Part shown: positions 1 through 12,836 of the stretch, one piece after another | Numbering within the stretch: position 1 is the first letter of the stretch | How the letters are laid out: every line of letters begins with the position of its first letter | Origin: Balaenoptera acutorostrata | Lineage: Eukaryota; Chordata; Mammalia; Artiodactyla; Balaenopteridae | Assembly: GCF_949987535.1 (NCBI RefSeq) | Contig: NC_080070.1 | Location: 11,971,770 to 12,035,769 of the forward strand | Reading direction: 5' to 3' | DNA length: 64,000 bases | Notes under the pieces: generated by a model | Told to the model about the DNA's origin: nothing | The model's database searches: none | What the model saw: the letters and a program-made list of their open reading frames with translations, nothing else | Position numbers and translations under genes: made by a program

Positions 1-1750
1 AAGTTCACCTGAATTTATGGGTCTTTTTCTGAGGTGTCAATCCTTTACCAAATGCCCATTTTTTTTCTTATACAAATGTATATCAATGTGTTTTACTAAT
101 TGATGCTTTGCAGTATGTCAATATCTGGAGGGTTACTCATCCTCTTTCCTCTCTACTCTTTCCTCTTTGAAAAAATGTTTAAAACTTTACATTTTTATTA
201 GTTATTTTAGGGTCTTTATTTTTCTATATGTATATTTAAACCAATATACTAATTTGCCTCATGATTCCAATCATAATTATTATTGGAAAAGCATTTAATA
301 TATCTCTAACTTGGAAAAGGTGGCATTTTTACAAGGAAAAAAGGCATTTTTACCCACTCATGAATATGGTTTCTACCTTTATTTAGATTTCCTTTCTTGT
401 CCTTTACTAGAGTCTTATATATTTTTCTTTACAAAGCTCTTGTGCATTTTGTTAAATTAATTCCTATATATTTTATGACTTGTGTTGCTATTGTACTGGT
501 ATCATTTTTTATGATATTTTCTAATTGATTACTGCTGGTTTAGAAAAACTTTACTTTTATATGTAAATCTTACATTAGGAAATCTTGCTGAACTTTCTTA
601 TTGGTGTGACTCATTTGCCTATTAATTTTCTCGGATTTTAAATGTAACTGATCATATCGTCAGCAAATAATTATAATATATTCTCCTCCATATCAATTAT
701 TATTTTCATTCCTTTTGTATTGGCTAGAATTATAAGTACTGTGCTGTTAAGTATCATTTATACTTATCGTATGTATCTTGCTCCTGACTTTAGAAGAAGT
801 GCCTCAGATTCCATTAAATACCACATTTGTTGTAGAATTTTTATATGTAGTTTTTATTAGGTTATAAAGTTCCTCTCTAGTTCTAGCTTTCTAAGAATTC
901 TCATCGTTTTTTTCATGTATATTGAGATAACTCTGTTTTCCTTTAGTCAACCAACATGAGAGTGAATTTATAGATTTTTCTGAAGTTGAATCATCTGTGT
1001 ATTCCTGGGAAAATTGTCCCTTGGTAAAAATATGTTGTTTTTTTAAAAAAATGTTAAATTTCCTTGGATAATATTTTTAAATGTTTTCATCTGTAAAATT
1101 AGTGTATATGTTTTACATAATATACTAATGAGAATTATTTTAATCTAGGTTATGCAAATGTCATAAAATGAGTTGGGCAATTTTTCTTTCTTTTTTTCAT
1201 TTTCTGGAAAAACAAAATATATGTGGATTATATACTTTACAGTATAATTCTATTCTATTTTATTTATATTTATTATTATATTTATATTCATCTTGAAACT
1301 TTGGTAAAGTCCATCAGTAAAAGTATTTTCTATCCGAGTAGTGAGAAGGGCAGAGGGGTTATATTTTTAGTAGCAGCTCTATGTCATTAATGATCATAAT
1401 TCTATACAAATTTTCTATTTCTTCTTGGGCCAACTAGGCTTTTATTTTCAGATATGTGTCAACTGCATCCATAAATACTATTTAATAATATTATTTTATT
1501 TTTAATCTCTACTATATCTATTTTAACTTCTACCTTTTCATTTTTTAATTCATTTGTATCTTTTCTCACTTTTCCATGGTGAAAATTCCAGAAATTTGTC
1601 TGTCTTCCTAGAATCGTCAGAGAATCAACTTAAGGTTTTGTTTATGATCTGTTTTGTTTCTTTCCTGTGCTCTTGATTTCTTTATGTAGCATTATAATTC
1701 ATTTATTTTTGATACTTTAAGTTTATTGCTCTTTTCCTATCACCTATATT
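1..1750 (-). mobile_element. Old LINE-1 ORF2 remnant, antisense
   Basis: AT-rich sequence that reads as the complement of the reverse-transcriptase part of L1 ORF2. Recognisable antisense landmarks run in L1 order: the stretch ending in the 'atcatatcgtcagcaaa' block near 650-667 (antisense of the YADD region), a 'ggctagaattataagtact' block near 722-741, and the 'agttctagctttctaagaa' block near 879-897. No long frame survives, so it is a dead fossil. The left end continues beyond the window. The exact subfamily was not determined. Confidence 0.75.
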
Positions 1751-2460
1751 TCTATAAATTTACCAAAAAAAAAGATGCAAAACCCACAAAGAAATTAACT
1801 TTTCCTCCTTAGGGCCATAGATATTCATCAAACTCAATAACTTGACTGACCTCTTCTCTGCTGAAGTCAGAAAGCAGCAGTATCTTTTCTCCCTAGAAAC
1901 AGGGATTTGCAATCTGGTGACAAATGGCTGAGGAATGTAGAGATGATGTAAGTATTTCCAGTCTTTGTTCAAACACAGATCCCACATAATTCCGAGTCTG
2001 AGAAAACTCATCCCAACCTTCCAAGAGGCGACAGAGGCACCAACACTCTGAGGAATCCCTGGGCCCGAGCAGACGATCCCTGTGTTGACACAACTCTTTA
2101 AATAAAGCCAGACTCCAGCCAAAGAAAATGTTATGTATAAAACTCTAAACTCCTGTCACTGGTAAATTTTGCTTTAGGTCAGGGATTATACATCCTGTAA
2201 ATTATGTCCAAGATCCTCTTGGCACCATTTCCAAAATTCTGAACCATGATACACTCACTGCTGCTTGTGAATGGTATCATCACATCCGTGAGTCCTGACC
2301 ACTAAGGAGGCCTGTCCAGACTGAGTCCCTTCCCAGTTGCTTCTCACTTTACAGGGAAACTATGTGCATAAAAAGAATGAGAATGGGAGGGTACTCTACA
2401 TGCTGAAACTCAGTGCCAGGGAGAGGCAGGAAGGAGTTCTGTTTGGAAAATATGTTGATC
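1751..2460. other. Intergenic, nothing recognised
   Basis: No repeat or gene that I can name. A 120-codon open frame on the minus strand (1760-2122) has no family motif, no domain-like composition and no conserved gene context, so it is treated as chance. Confidence 0.5.
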
Positions 2461-2461
2461 A

Positions 2462-2575
2462 AGGCTCTTCAACATAATAATAATTATAAGTGACATTTAT
2501 GGAGTACTTTAGGATTTATAAAACGTTTTCATAAGTAAGATCTCATTTAAAATCTCCAAACAGCATTTTACATGT
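2462..2575 (-). repeat. MIR fragment (left part), probably split by L1
   Basis: The sequence around 2490-2555 (tttatggagtacttt ... aagatctcattt) resembles the 3' half of MIR read in reverse. The expected continuation (tattatcattctt ... ctaaggctcagaca) appears at 3288-3335, beyond L1-like sequence. This suggests one MIR interrupted by a later L1. Confidence 0.45.
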
Positions 2576-2754
2576 CAATCATACCTCAATAAACTATTTT
2601 GTTGTTTTTGTTGCTTTTTCAATGAAGTGTTAATTTTTAAAAAGAAAGAATAAGAGGAGAGGAAGTATAGAGAGCAAGTGCACCCAACTCTCCTAAGGAT
2701 TTTCTCCAAGTGCACAAAAATGGTAACTAGATGAAAAAATGGGACCAAGAAAGA

Positions 2755-3255
2755 TTTTCTATAAGATGGGAGAAATATCCGTTTGTTTAATTCCACATAT
2801 ATGAGAAATCTAAAGTAGTCTAACTCATAGAAGAAGGGAATACCATAGTGGTTGCCACGGGCTGGGGGGATGGGGAAAATGGGGAGTTGTTATTCAAAGG
2901 GTAAAAATTTCAGTTATGCTTGGTGAGTAAATACTAGAGATCTGTTGTACAACATCATGCCTATAGATAACAACACTGTATTCAAAATCTGTTAAGAGGT
3001 TAAGAGGGTAGATCTCATGTTAAATGTTCTTGCCACCAAAAAAAAAAAAAAAAAAGAGGGAGAAAGAGAAAGAGAGCAAGAGAGACCCAAAGAAACTTCT
3101 GGGAGCTGTTGTGTTATGTCTATTCCCTTAATTATGGTGATGGTATCATGGGTGTTTGCATATATCCAAACACATCACATTGAACAATTAAATGTGTACA
3201 GTTCTTTGTATTTCAATTATACCTCAATAAAACTGTTAAAGATAAAATAAAATGT
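2755..3255 (+). mobile_element. LINE-1 3' UTR remnant, sense
   Basis: Contains the usual L1 3' UTR order: a 'gtggttgccacgggctgg' block (2850-2867), the 'gtacaacatcatgcctatag' block (2947-2966), and a terminal 'tacctcaataaaact' tail (3221-3235). A run of about 17 A followed by GA-rich sequence (3038-3085) lies inside it. A 77-codon frame over this stretch is an artefact. Confidence 0.65.
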
Positions 3256-3261
3256 CAAAAC

Positions 3262-3370
3262 AAAATCTGCTAATTAGACACAGGTTGTATTATCATTCTT
3301 ATATTTGAGTCATGTGAACTAAGGCTCAGACAAAGTAAATTACTTCCTAAAGTATACAGAGAAAAAAAAA
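3262..3370 (-). repeat. MIR fragment (right part)
   Basis: Contains 'actaaggctcagacaaagta' (3317-3336) in the position of the antisense MIR core 'gaaactgaggctcagagagg'. It probably continues the fragment at 2462-2575 across the intervening L1. Confidence 0.45.
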
Positions 3371-4085
3371 TTGGGGAAAGAACTCGAGAATTTTAGAACC
3401 CAGAAGTTTTTGTTTCCAACTCTTTCCTTCACCATGGGGTTTGGGTTCTGCCCTCACTTCCAGCCTCTGGTATAACTCCTTACACTTTATGAAGAAGGGG
3501 AAAAGGGAAGAAGAAGGTCCACTGCTCCCTGTAAGGTCACCATTCAACCCTCCACATTACCTTTAACAGAAGAATTATGTAGGGATTGAAATAATTGTTT
3601 GTTATCAATGGGGGAAGTCATCCTACTATGTCGTGGAATCATTCTCCATGTAAATATTCCATGATGGAGATGTGCAAATTTGGTGATAGGCAGACACAAT
3701 TATATGGTTTACCTAGCTGAAAAATGGAGACTATAGACTCCCCGCATGTTCTCCCTTTCTGGTTTCTTTTCATCTTCCTAAAGCCCTAATTTTGGAGAAC
3801 CCCTGCGATCAGTTTTGGGACCCTTTCTTTTCTCTAACTATACTCATTACTATAATGATCTCACCCAGTTTCATAACTTAAAGTATCACCTATAATTAAT
3901 GACTTCAAATTTACACCTCTAACTTGAAACTTCTCCTGTGAACTGCAGATTGTATGTCAATTAAACAGACCCACTTGGACATCCAACAGACATCTCAAAC
4001 TTAATATGCCCCACATTGAACTTCTGACCACTCTTTCTTCCCAAACTTGCTCCATCTGAGGCCTTCCTCATCTCAGGTAATGATA
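3371..4085. other. Intergenic, nothing recognised
   Basis: Ordinary unique-looking intergenic sequence with no gene or repeat that I can support. Confidence 0.5.
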
Positions 4086-4089
4086 CCTC

Positions 4090-4905
4090 TATTCTTCCTG
4101 TTGCTCAGGTAAAAAATCATTCTGGCCTCTCTCTTTCTTTCACATCCCATATCCAACCCATCAGGAAATTCTGCTGGCTCTACATTTAAAATGTATTTTT
4201 AAATAATAAATGCATTCAAAACCCAACCATGTCTTCCCACTTCTATTGCTATTCTCATCTAAATCGTATATCCCCTCACCTGGATTATTGCATTGTTGAT
4301 TTCTGCTTCTACCCTGGCCCGCTAAAGTCTATTCTCAACACAGCAACCAGACTGACCTTTTTAATATCATTTCAGTCTTTCAGCCAATCTCTCACAATCC
4401 CCTGCAAGGCACCTCCTACTGGCTGTCCACAACTTTTTTGACCTCATCTGCCACTATTCTGTCCTCACTTCACCCCAGCCACACTGGGCTCCTCACTGTG
4501 CCTCAGGCACACCTGACCCGCTCTCCATTCAGGATCTCTGACTGACTAATTCTGCCTGGAATGTTCTTCCCCCAGATATCCACATGATTCACTTCTTTAC
4601 CTCCTTCAAATTTTGCATCAAATGTCTCCTTCCCACTAAAGCCTTCCTCAAACATCCTATTTAAAATTGCATGTCACCCCCTCACATTTCCTATCCTCGT
4701 TTATTTTTCTCCATTGGACTTACTTTCAAATACACCATATAATTTACCTAATTTGGCTACTGTCTATCTCTTCTCCCTGGAATGTAAGCTTCATGAAGAA
4801 AGACATTTTTGTCTGTTTTGCTCCTTCATCTACACCCCAGTACTTAGATCAAAGCCTGGCACATACTAGGTACTCAATAAGCATCATGTGTTGAATTGTT
4901 AAATC
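4090..4905 (+). mobile_element. LINE-2 3' part, sense
   Basis: Reads through the L2 landmarks in order: 'cacctggattattgca' (4279-4293), 'ttctcaacacagcaacca' (near 4331-4348), 'cagccacactgggctcctc' (4477-4495), 'ctgcctggaatgttcttcc' (4552-4570), and the end 'cctggcacatactaggtact' (4855-4874). Heavily diverged and non-coding. Confidence 0.8.
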
Positions 4906-5550
4906 AAAGTATAAGTGAACAAGTAAATGAACTGGAGCAAATGACCTCTACAGTCCTGTGATTCTGGTGCATATACACAGGTGGACAGACAGGAGGATAA
5001 TAACCAAACAATCAAGAGCAAGTCTTCAGCTCTCAGACTTAGAGGGACCTGCCAGAGTTGTCAAGTTCATACTCCAGGGTCAGGAGTATCCCGTGGTGGA
5101 AGCTTCCTAGTGCAGTTTCTCGGGTCCTTGGACACATGTGAGAGTTAAAGACAATTCACTCATGCATCTCAACATCCAGCTAGCTTCCTGCCCTAGACAT
5201 GGGACAAACTAACACATCTTAGACCTATCGGGTACCTGATCCTTCTCCACAGGTTCTAGAACTCCCACATGCACAAATGAGAATTGCTGTGACGACAGAG
5301 GAGTATGGAACACTCTAGGGAAAGATTGTGGCACCAGTGGGACAGAGAGCACTCTGGGCAGGTGGTCAGTATGACATAGGGAGTTGTTTCTCTCTGGACA
5401 GCTGCAAAGTCATTGTATGTGTGCCAAGCCCTCTTAGGTCTCCAACCTTGAGGAGGGATTTTATGACGAGAGAATTAATCACAGGATGCTTTTTCTCTTG
5501 CCCTCCCTCTGGAAGGGACTAGTATAACCTTCTCCTCCCCATCCCCCCAA
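4906..5550. other. Intergenic, nothing recognised
   Basis: No gene or repeat recognised between the L2 end and the putative promoter at 5.55 kb. Confidence 0.5.
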
Positions 5551-5551
5551 G

Positions 5552-5567
5552 TCTCCAGGGATATAAA
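5552..5567 (+). promoter_or_regulatory. Candidate TATA promoter with EBF-like site
   Basis: TATAAA is at 5562-5567. Directly upstream, TCTCCAGGGA (5552-5561) differs at one position from the TCCCNNGGGA core bound by EBF (Olf-1), a site typical of olfactory receptor promoters. About 250 bp downstream is a strong splice-donor match (5822-5827). This is a motif reading only; such short motifs also arise by chance. Confidence 0.3.
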
Positions 5568-5589
5568 GCAGGCTAAGGTCATAGTACCG

Positions 5590-5821
5590 ACCAGACACAG
5601 CTAATCAGAAACTGCTGTGGAAATCCCCTCCAGGTGCTCGCCCCTCTCCAGCATCTCCATCCCTCATGCTTCTCCTTTCAAGCCCTTCTCCTCTACACCT
5701 GCCCACTGCAGCTCTAGAGTCTGCTGTTTTTCATTTTGCCTGTGATCTCTCTAATCTCCAGTCACCATGATCTGAACCTCCTCTCCACCCATCTCCAAGT
5801 CACCCTTCTCTCTGAGCCCAG
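5590..5821 (+). other. Candidate non-coding 5' exon ending in a splice donor
   Basis: A TSS about 25-30 bp after the TATA box would lie near 5590. The stretch ends at a good donor, CAG|GTAAGG, with the exon ending at 5821. The first Kozak-like start inside (caccATG at 5767) stops after two codons, so the exon would be untranslated. Olfactory receptor genes usually have such an untranslated exon kilobases upstream of the coding exon. Here the first fitting acceptor is at 12835-12836, about 7 kb away. Inference only; no expression evidence. Confidence 0.25.
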
Positions 5822-5827
5822 GTAAGG

Positions 5828-7075
5828 AGAAGACTGTGGGGTAGGAGGGCAGAGGAAGAGAGGGAAACACCGAGAGCAGAGTATGGAAATAAGGAAATAA
5901 AAATACTTCCCGAGTAGGTTTACCCAAAAGAGATAACTGCTTGTGAGAGAAAGACCACCCTCCTTAGATGAGATCTGGTGCCTCACAGCAATAAACCATG
6001 GAGCACCCGGTGTTCAAGGTGCTGGAACCTGTGGAACCCTTCAATCTTGGGTGCACTCAGGTAGGGTTGGGCTTGAGAAACATGAGGCAGCTACAAATGC
6101 CAGGACTGTTAGGTTCTGCTTCTATTTTTATTGAATGACTCTGCCCCAATGCATCTCTTCTGCCTCAGTGTTCTCATCTAAAAATGGGAGAGTTCTGTCT
6201 TCTCAAATGAACAGAAGTTTTCATGGCGAGAGGCATCCAATGATATCTTGTTTCTCTAGAATAATATGTAAGAATAGAATTGAAGAAAATATGAATTCTT
6301 CAACTCTCAGAGGCAGAAAAGAAAGTATTCAAAAAGGTGTTACCTATGATTATCATCCTACCTCATGGGACACAAAAATTTGACCACTGATGATACCATG
6401 ACAGGAAAAGCTCCATGTATGCCTCCCATCCTGGACAAAGAACTAAATCCCTATGCCCCATGCACCAGCCACAGGGCTTCCCCTTGAAGAAGACCCAGGC
6501 CCCCATCAGAGCCCACACTTGGGCAGGCTGAATCCTGTGCATTCTATCTTATTTCATCTTATAATTTGTTCCTCTTTCTCAGGAACCACAGGAGTCTCTT
6601 CTAGAAACTCAGGGATAAGCAGTAGGATGGTCGGGGGAGTGTCCTATTGGAAAAGGTCCTGAAGCCAAAATTATGCACACGACTCTTGCAGATGATAGGT
6701 TTTCTGAGGCGCCCATGGCTTTCTGAGACAATATTCCAAAGACATCAGAAGCTCTCTCTCCTGGAAGGTGGCTGGCCGAGGAAAATCAACATTTTTTCCT
6801 TAACCGTTTTTTTTTTTTTCCCATTTTAATGAATCATGAAAATACCCTGACAGAACTGAGGTAGCCTTGATTTCCTCATCCATGCAGCTGCTTTGCCCCA
6901 TTACTTAGTTCCAACTCTCAGTCTGTGGCCAATAAGAAACAGAGGCTTCTGGGTTTTTGAGGGAACTCTCTATTTTGTAGCACAAGATGAAGTTAGAAAT
7001 TAAAAGTATTCTCAAACTTACTAAAACCAACTTCATGGAAAATGATAGCCGATTTTTTAAATAAATTTTGAAAAC
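5828..7075. other. Intergenic (possible intron), nothing recognised
   Basis: No named repeat or gene. Several 60-80 codon frames lie here without any recognisable motif. If the exon at 5.6 kb is real, this would be the start of its intron. Confidence 0.4.
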
Positions 7076-7089
7076 AAATTAGATTTTTT

Positions 7090-7415
7090 TTTTTTTTTTT
7101 GTCTGCCTTGGGTCTTCGCTGCTGTGTGCCGGCTTTCTCTAGTTGCAGCGAGCGGGGGCTACTCTTGGGGTGTGCAGCCTTCTCACTGCGGTGGCTTCTC
7201 TTGTTGCGGAGCACGGGTTCTAGATGCGTGGGCTTCAGTAGTTGCAGCACGAGGGCTCAGTAGATGTGGCACACAGGCTCTAGAGCACAGGCTCAGTAGT
7301 TGTGCACGGGCCTAGCTGCCCCATGGCATGTGGGATCTTCCTGGACCAGGGATCGAACCCATGTCCCCTGCACCAGCAGGCGGACTCTTAACCTCTGCAC
7401 CACCAGGGAAGTCCC
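7090..7415 (-). mobile_element. CHR-type SINE, full length, antisense
   Basis: tRNA-derived cetartiodactyl SINE in reverse: poly(T) at 7087-7100, then the body, ending with 'ccaccagggaagtccc', which is the complement of the tRNA-like head. The B-box-like 'gatcgaaccc' lies near 7352. It is flanked by a 14-bp target-site duplication, AAATTAGATTTTTT, at 7076-7089 and 7416-7429. The 63-codon frame on + here is repeat sequence. Confidence 0.92.
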
Positions 7416-7429
7416 AAATTAGATTTTTT

Positions 7430-8755
7430 ATAGAGCAAAAATGCAAATATTTATTCAAGTAGACAAAGTAACTGACCCTCAGGCCTAGAATACTTTAAAA
7501 AAATGTAACAGCACAATGATCATGCATTTATCTGTGAGAAAGTTGACCTTCACAATTCCAGAATTGGGACAGTCTCTTTGCCAGACAATTTTGATGTTGA
7601 AGATTAAAGTGCTCATGTTTGAAGCATATCCTTCTTCCTCTGGCGGAAGCCTGGGTCAGAGATATTAGTTTAAATGGGTGCTGCTTTGTTCAAGCAGAGA
7701 GTTTCTTTAAAAGCATTAAAGGCAGAGAGCCAGCTCTAAAATCAGCAGGACTCCTAGATTTGTATGGTTCAAATGTCCTCTCCAGATGAAAATAAAAGAG
7801 ACGGGGCACCTGAAATGACACTTCACTCAAAGTTCTAATCCCACAATTGATTTCTGGAGAAAAGAGAACTAACAGTGGCAACTATTCAGGGATCTCTTAA
7901 CACAAGTGCACATATTGTCATAACTCTGAATCGTCAGGAAACTGAGGAGAAAATGTTGGCCAAAATGCAAAACTCAAGGTAACATATCGACCCAGAGCTA
8001 GAGAACTGAAAGATTCAAAATTGTAACCATCATTTTAAGAAGGGCTCCAGAGCAGACACAGAAATATCAAGGGTATCTCATTTTTATAACATGTAGGATC
8101 AACAAATACTTCAGAAAATGCTGTAAAAGGAGAAAAGCAAGAATGTTTGTGTAAGGAAAACATTCCCTATTAAATCTACTTAAATGCTTTTAGGGGATAA
8201 AGATGCCAACAAGAAACTAGCAAGGACTTCTTTTATTTGGACTTTCAAAAGCCTTGACAAGCTATCTTACCAAATTTAGTCATGGGGACTCAGTAGACTG
8301 CTTTATCATGTAAGAGAAACTGGTTCACAAGACAGAAACATCATGCCAGAAAAGAGGCTCATGTCCCAGGGGTTGAGGTTGAGATTATAAACGGTTGGAA
8401 GAGGGAGCACAGTGAAATCTTTACAACCAAAGATGATATTTAGCTCCTTGGAGTAAAGAAATTACCAAACTGATGAGAAAAAAAAAAACAAAACACTGAA
8501 AGATGTAATTTTGCGTGACAAAGCAAGAAAAAGGTAAATGAGTTTAATTCAAGGGATTTTATTTCAGAACACAAATCTAAATTTGAAATATATAATAATG
8601 CAAATATATGTTAATCGAGTTTCAAGTTATCTGTCATAAACCAAGGAAAAGGCTCATGACATAGGAAAAGGAGTCATTATAGTAATTACAGTTGTCAGCT
8701 GCTCTGCATGTGGAGCCCAAAGGCTGACATCATACTGTAGAAGTTGGGTTATAAC
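7430..8755. other. Intergenic, nothing recognised
   Basis: No gene or repeat that I can name. Confidence 0.5.
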
Positions 8756-8759
8756 ATGA

Positions 8760-8955
8760 TGTGATTAATAACCATCTCTTCATGTCTGCTTTGTGCCCAG
8801 CACTGTGCTGTGAGCTTCCTTGGTAGAGTGCCTATGAATTAGATACTGTTATCTCCATTTAGATGTAAAGAGACTGAGGATCAGGGAAACTGAGTACACA
8901 GGTAATGTGGCTAGTAAGTGGTTGAGCCAGGATTTGAATTCATAGATGTCTTCTT
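8760..8955 (-). repeat. MIR SINE, antisense
   Basis: Shows 'gagactgaggatcagggaaactgag' near 8869-8893 and 'ctagtaagtggttgagccagga' near 8911-8932. These match in order the complement of the MIR core (ctcagtttcctcatctg) and of its 5' part (tggctctgccacttactag). Confidence 0.8.
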
Positions 8956-8959
8956 CCAT

Positions 8960-10485
8960 AGTCTGTACAGTCTTAGAAAGATGATAGGAAACCAAAGGGA
9001 AAAAAAAAGTTGAAAGAAAGAGAGGTGAGGGGAGAAAGATGATGGTAATGATAATGATCATAGATAGAAATAGACTTATTTATGTCTATCCCTACTTTTC
9101 TCCCCATGAGAAAAGTATTCTTCCCTACATCCAGAGTACTATGTATATACCTTTGTTTCTTGCATCCCAGAAAGACAGAAAAGGCACCTGAAGAGACACC
9201 ATCAAGGGGTGAGGAGATTTTCATGGTGGAAAGATGAATATTCAGAGGAAATACGATCTAAGCCTGTCAAGGCGTGAAGGACAGAGATGAGAATGCTTTT
9301 TAGTCTTGTTGTGCTCCTACTCTGTGTGGGGTTTTGTGCTAGTTTTTGCATGCTGTCTCCTGGAATACTCACACGTCCCTCCTTTGTTACAACCCCCATT
9401 CAACAGTGAGGAGGCAAGGTTTCAGAAGTGTTAATTAACTTGTCCCCAACCCAAATCAAGCATCCATCAAATAACAAAGCAAAAATTTAGACTGTGGGGA
9501 GCCTTTCTACTTCACTGAGGATTAAGGAAAAGAAAAAAGAAAAATCTTTTGAATGCATAGTGTGTGTTTTTCCTTAAAAAAAAGCACTGGACAAAAATAG
9601 ATTTCAGAACAATTTGTATAAACTCATAGACCAGATGCTCATGACAGGTTATTAACTCAAATTATGGAAATTCAGGCATATGTACAATTTTAAATTTAAC
9701 CTCCTATGGGACAATGATCTGATTTTTCTGTGACCTCTCTTCTGGTGTTTTTGTAAACAATAATACTAGATCAGTGGACTCAGGTCTACTCTGGAAGACA
9801 ATTCTGGCAGAAACAGAACCATCAAACAGGAGTTGTGAGTCCAGTTCTGCTGCCAACAGATAGTGGTGAGGTCCCAGGCTGGTTATATGACCTCTATGGG
9901 GCATCCCTTGCCATAGCATGAGGATCTGGACCATTTGACCTTCAAGCTAGTTCAGCATTTTATGGAATCTTCCAGACCCAGAGGAGCCTGACCTGTCTGC
10001 CTTCCAAATCTCCCCACAACCTCTCCTTAGAAGTGTTTCAATTGGCTATTAAATGACTGATTAAAAAACATCATTATTACAGATAATTTTAATTATCCTA
10101 CACAGTGAAAATCAAATCCCAGATCTACGGCCCCAGCCCAGCAAGGCTTCCAGCCACATCCAGATGTCCCGGGCCACCAGCCAGCCATTAATCTGTGGGT
10201 GCTCCATGGAGCCTTACACAATTAGGAAAGCAGATCTGACAGAACAGTAACAATAGGAATGAAGAATGTCAAGGCTAAGGGGAAATTATTTTTAGATTTG
10301 CTATCTTAGATGATCTGTATTACTGCTCACATCCACATGTCCTCAGAAGAAATGTCAGCAAAGGGAAATCTGAGAACAGAAATGCCTAGGAGAGTACAGG
10401 TAATTTCTGGACAGGGGAAGATAGGAGCTGTGGGAAGAGGTTGTGTTTTATGTGAGAAGAATTTTTAGGAGAGTGGTAAGTAAGG
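8960..10485. other. Intergenic, nothing firmly recognised
   Basis: 9800-9960 has faint MIR-like order (tggttatatgacctctatgggg) but is too diverged to call. Confidence 0.45.
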
Positions 10486-10487
10486 AA

Positions 10488-10735
10488 GACAGTATAGTGG
10501 ATGAGACCATGGACTAGCAGGGACTACACTGCTTGAGTGAAAACCTGGCTTTACCGCTAACCGGCTTCATGACATTTAATTCTTCTAGGCCTCAATTTCC
10601 TCACCGGTAAGATAGGTACAATAAGAGTTCACATACCTCATCAGATTGTTGCTAGGATTAAGTGAGTTAAATGTATAAAGTCCTTATGCGCATTTGCCTG
10701 ACACTCTCTTAGCTATTATTGTTGAAGAGTGAGAA
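10488..10735 (+). repeat. MIR SINE, sense, near full length
   Basis: Clear MIR order: 'agtatagtggatgagaccatgga' (near 10492), 'aaacctggctttaccgctaac' (near 10541), 'ggcctcaatttcctcaccgg' (10588-10607), 'acctcatcagattgttgcta' (10635-10654), and the 3' end 'ttgcctgacactctcttagc'. Confidence 0.85.
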
Positions 10736-10739
10736 TATA

Positions 10740-12834
10740 GCCCTTCTGGCCCTGGAGGAGGAAGGGGGTGTTTTCTTTTCCCTCTGTAGCTTCTCCTACT
10801 AGGCTGGAGCCTGGTTTTGAATAGACCAAATTGTTGAAGTTGTGAAAGTGTCTGTTTCCCTTCTCCCTCCCAGGGAAAAGACATTTCTAACATACATTTC
10901 TAGAGTTTGTGACAAATCCTCCTAAAAACTCTAGACAAAGTAGAAACACTCCTCAGTCTCCTTTTGATTGAACTAAACTGTCTGGCTTGCATTCCATGGC
11001 CTCGTTTGTAAACGTGATATACCTTGAGCTTAGAGTTACTGGAGCCACTGCCCGGCCTTTCACATCAGCTCCATTTCTGTGAAGTATGAGCATAAAGGTG
11101 AAAGAATTGGACTGTTTGTGTTTCTCTACTCCCAACACCCTGCTTCTCTAAGGAGATGAAAAGGAAGAAGTAAAAGACCGAGGGGTAAGCAGAGGCAGAG
11201 TGAAGAGAGCTGGTTACTTCAACAGCTTCATCCTGTCTGAACCTCCAGGACAGTCAGCCTTCTCTCTCTTGGTCACACCCACAGCTACGACACCTGGCAA
11301 GGAAGAGGCACTCAACGCAGGTTTGTTAAATTTGTCCAGATGACTGAATATTGGGGGGAAAATGATGGGAAGTGATTCCACATCCCTCAGACCCACCCAC
11401 AACCCCACCCTATTCCTCCTCCATCGCAATGCAAACATCTGTTTGAAGGCATTCCCCTCGGATGACAAAAAAAAGAGCACAGGTTGACCTTGATAAATAG
11501 AAATCCCCAGAACTATCCTCAGAAAGGAGCATTAATAGCAAAAACGAAGCTCATTGCATTCTTTCTGGTTCTTGCATCCAATTTACCTGTCGCCTGTGAC
11601 CCAGCTTTATTGCTGTTGCACTCTGTAGTGTAACAACAGGCACAAACTCCACTTCCAACACTGATTATAGACAGTGACTCAGAGTCACTAAGTGGAAATA
11701 ATGGTTGAACTTACAATTAAAATTAAAAAGAGATATCATTAATAACTACTGGAAAAATCAAACATCCTCCTCTAGTTGGCATGGCCTTGAATTTCTTACC
11801 ACCTCATGTTCCCTGACTCCAGAGGTTTATAACAATTGCAGCCAACCTATATACTATCAAATGTTCTCCAAATGTTGCCTGCATGAGTCACCGGATAATG
11901 CTTAGAAAGAGACTGTGTTCCGACAGCATATCTGGAATGTACTGCTCCCTCTGAAGGGCAAGTTAAAACAGATACACATCACTTTTTCTCATGCTGACAG
12001 AGTATTAATAAGACTGTTAGGACATATTGTTTCTGATGTGCCCGGTTAGGCCTTTCTCTAACCATCCCCTGCTGCCTAAGTGTCTGCCTCAGTGCCAGGC
12101 ACAGACCTGGGTCTCTATTTAAGGCTGAATCAATATGGACTGACTGACTGATGCCAGTGACCTTTTTTAACAACCTCAGATGGGGTCATGGGAAGTTCTG
12201 GATTCAGCCTCAGGAATGCAGATTCTGTTCCTAACTTTCTGTGAGCAGTTAAGCCCTTCATCCTGCTCCTCCCCAGCTTTTTTTTTTTTTTTCTCTTTAA
12301 AATTATGAGGTTGAATGAGATGATGGCTAAGATCCTCATCTGCATTACGTCTCTGTGATTCTGAGACACTAGACAAGCAACTCAGAAGTGGCAGAGCAGA
12401 GCAGGGAGGAGGAAATAGAGCCTAAAGACACAGTTCCTGCCTCGGGGAGCTGAGGCTGAGGCGGACTAATACCGGTGGCTGTATAGACCCACAACATACG
12501 TGGAGTCTGAAGAGAGGGGATTCTTCATAGGCGGAGGTCAGGAGAGGTGCACTGTAAAGGAAGGGCCTAAAATCAAGGTTTCTTTGGAAGCAGCATGTTG
12601 AGAAAGCACCTGTAAGGATTCTAGCCCAGAGGCAGGAAAAACTGGACCATTTTTTAGAACAAGTTAATAAGACGTCCCTCATGGGGAGGGGGGATGGGAA
12701 TGGACCCATCAACCCACCTCCCTCTCTGCAGCCCTACTCCCTCCTACCCTCTAAATTCCACCCAGCCCCTTCTTCACCAGCAGGGCCCGAGGAGCGTAGC
12801 CCACAAACTCTCCCTTCCCGCATTGCTCTCCCAC
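10740..12834. other. Intergenic sequence upstream of the olfactory receptor
   Basis: No coding gene seen. 12420-12640 has weak antisense-L2 character (ttcctgcctcggggagctga). A T-run of about 15 bases lies at 12279-12293. The final 60 bp become GC-rich and pyrimidine-rich ahead of the splice acceptor. Confidence 0.45.
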
Positions 12835-12836
12835 AG
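12835..12836 (+). promoter_or_regulatory. Predicted splice acceptor before the OR10AC1-like coding exon
   Basis: A pyrimidine-rich tract ending in CTCTCCCACAG|GT lies 21 bp upstream of the receptor ATG. Olfactory receptors normally have their whole coding region in one exon, joined to an untranslated 5' exon by an acceptor in about this position. Confidence 0.5.
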
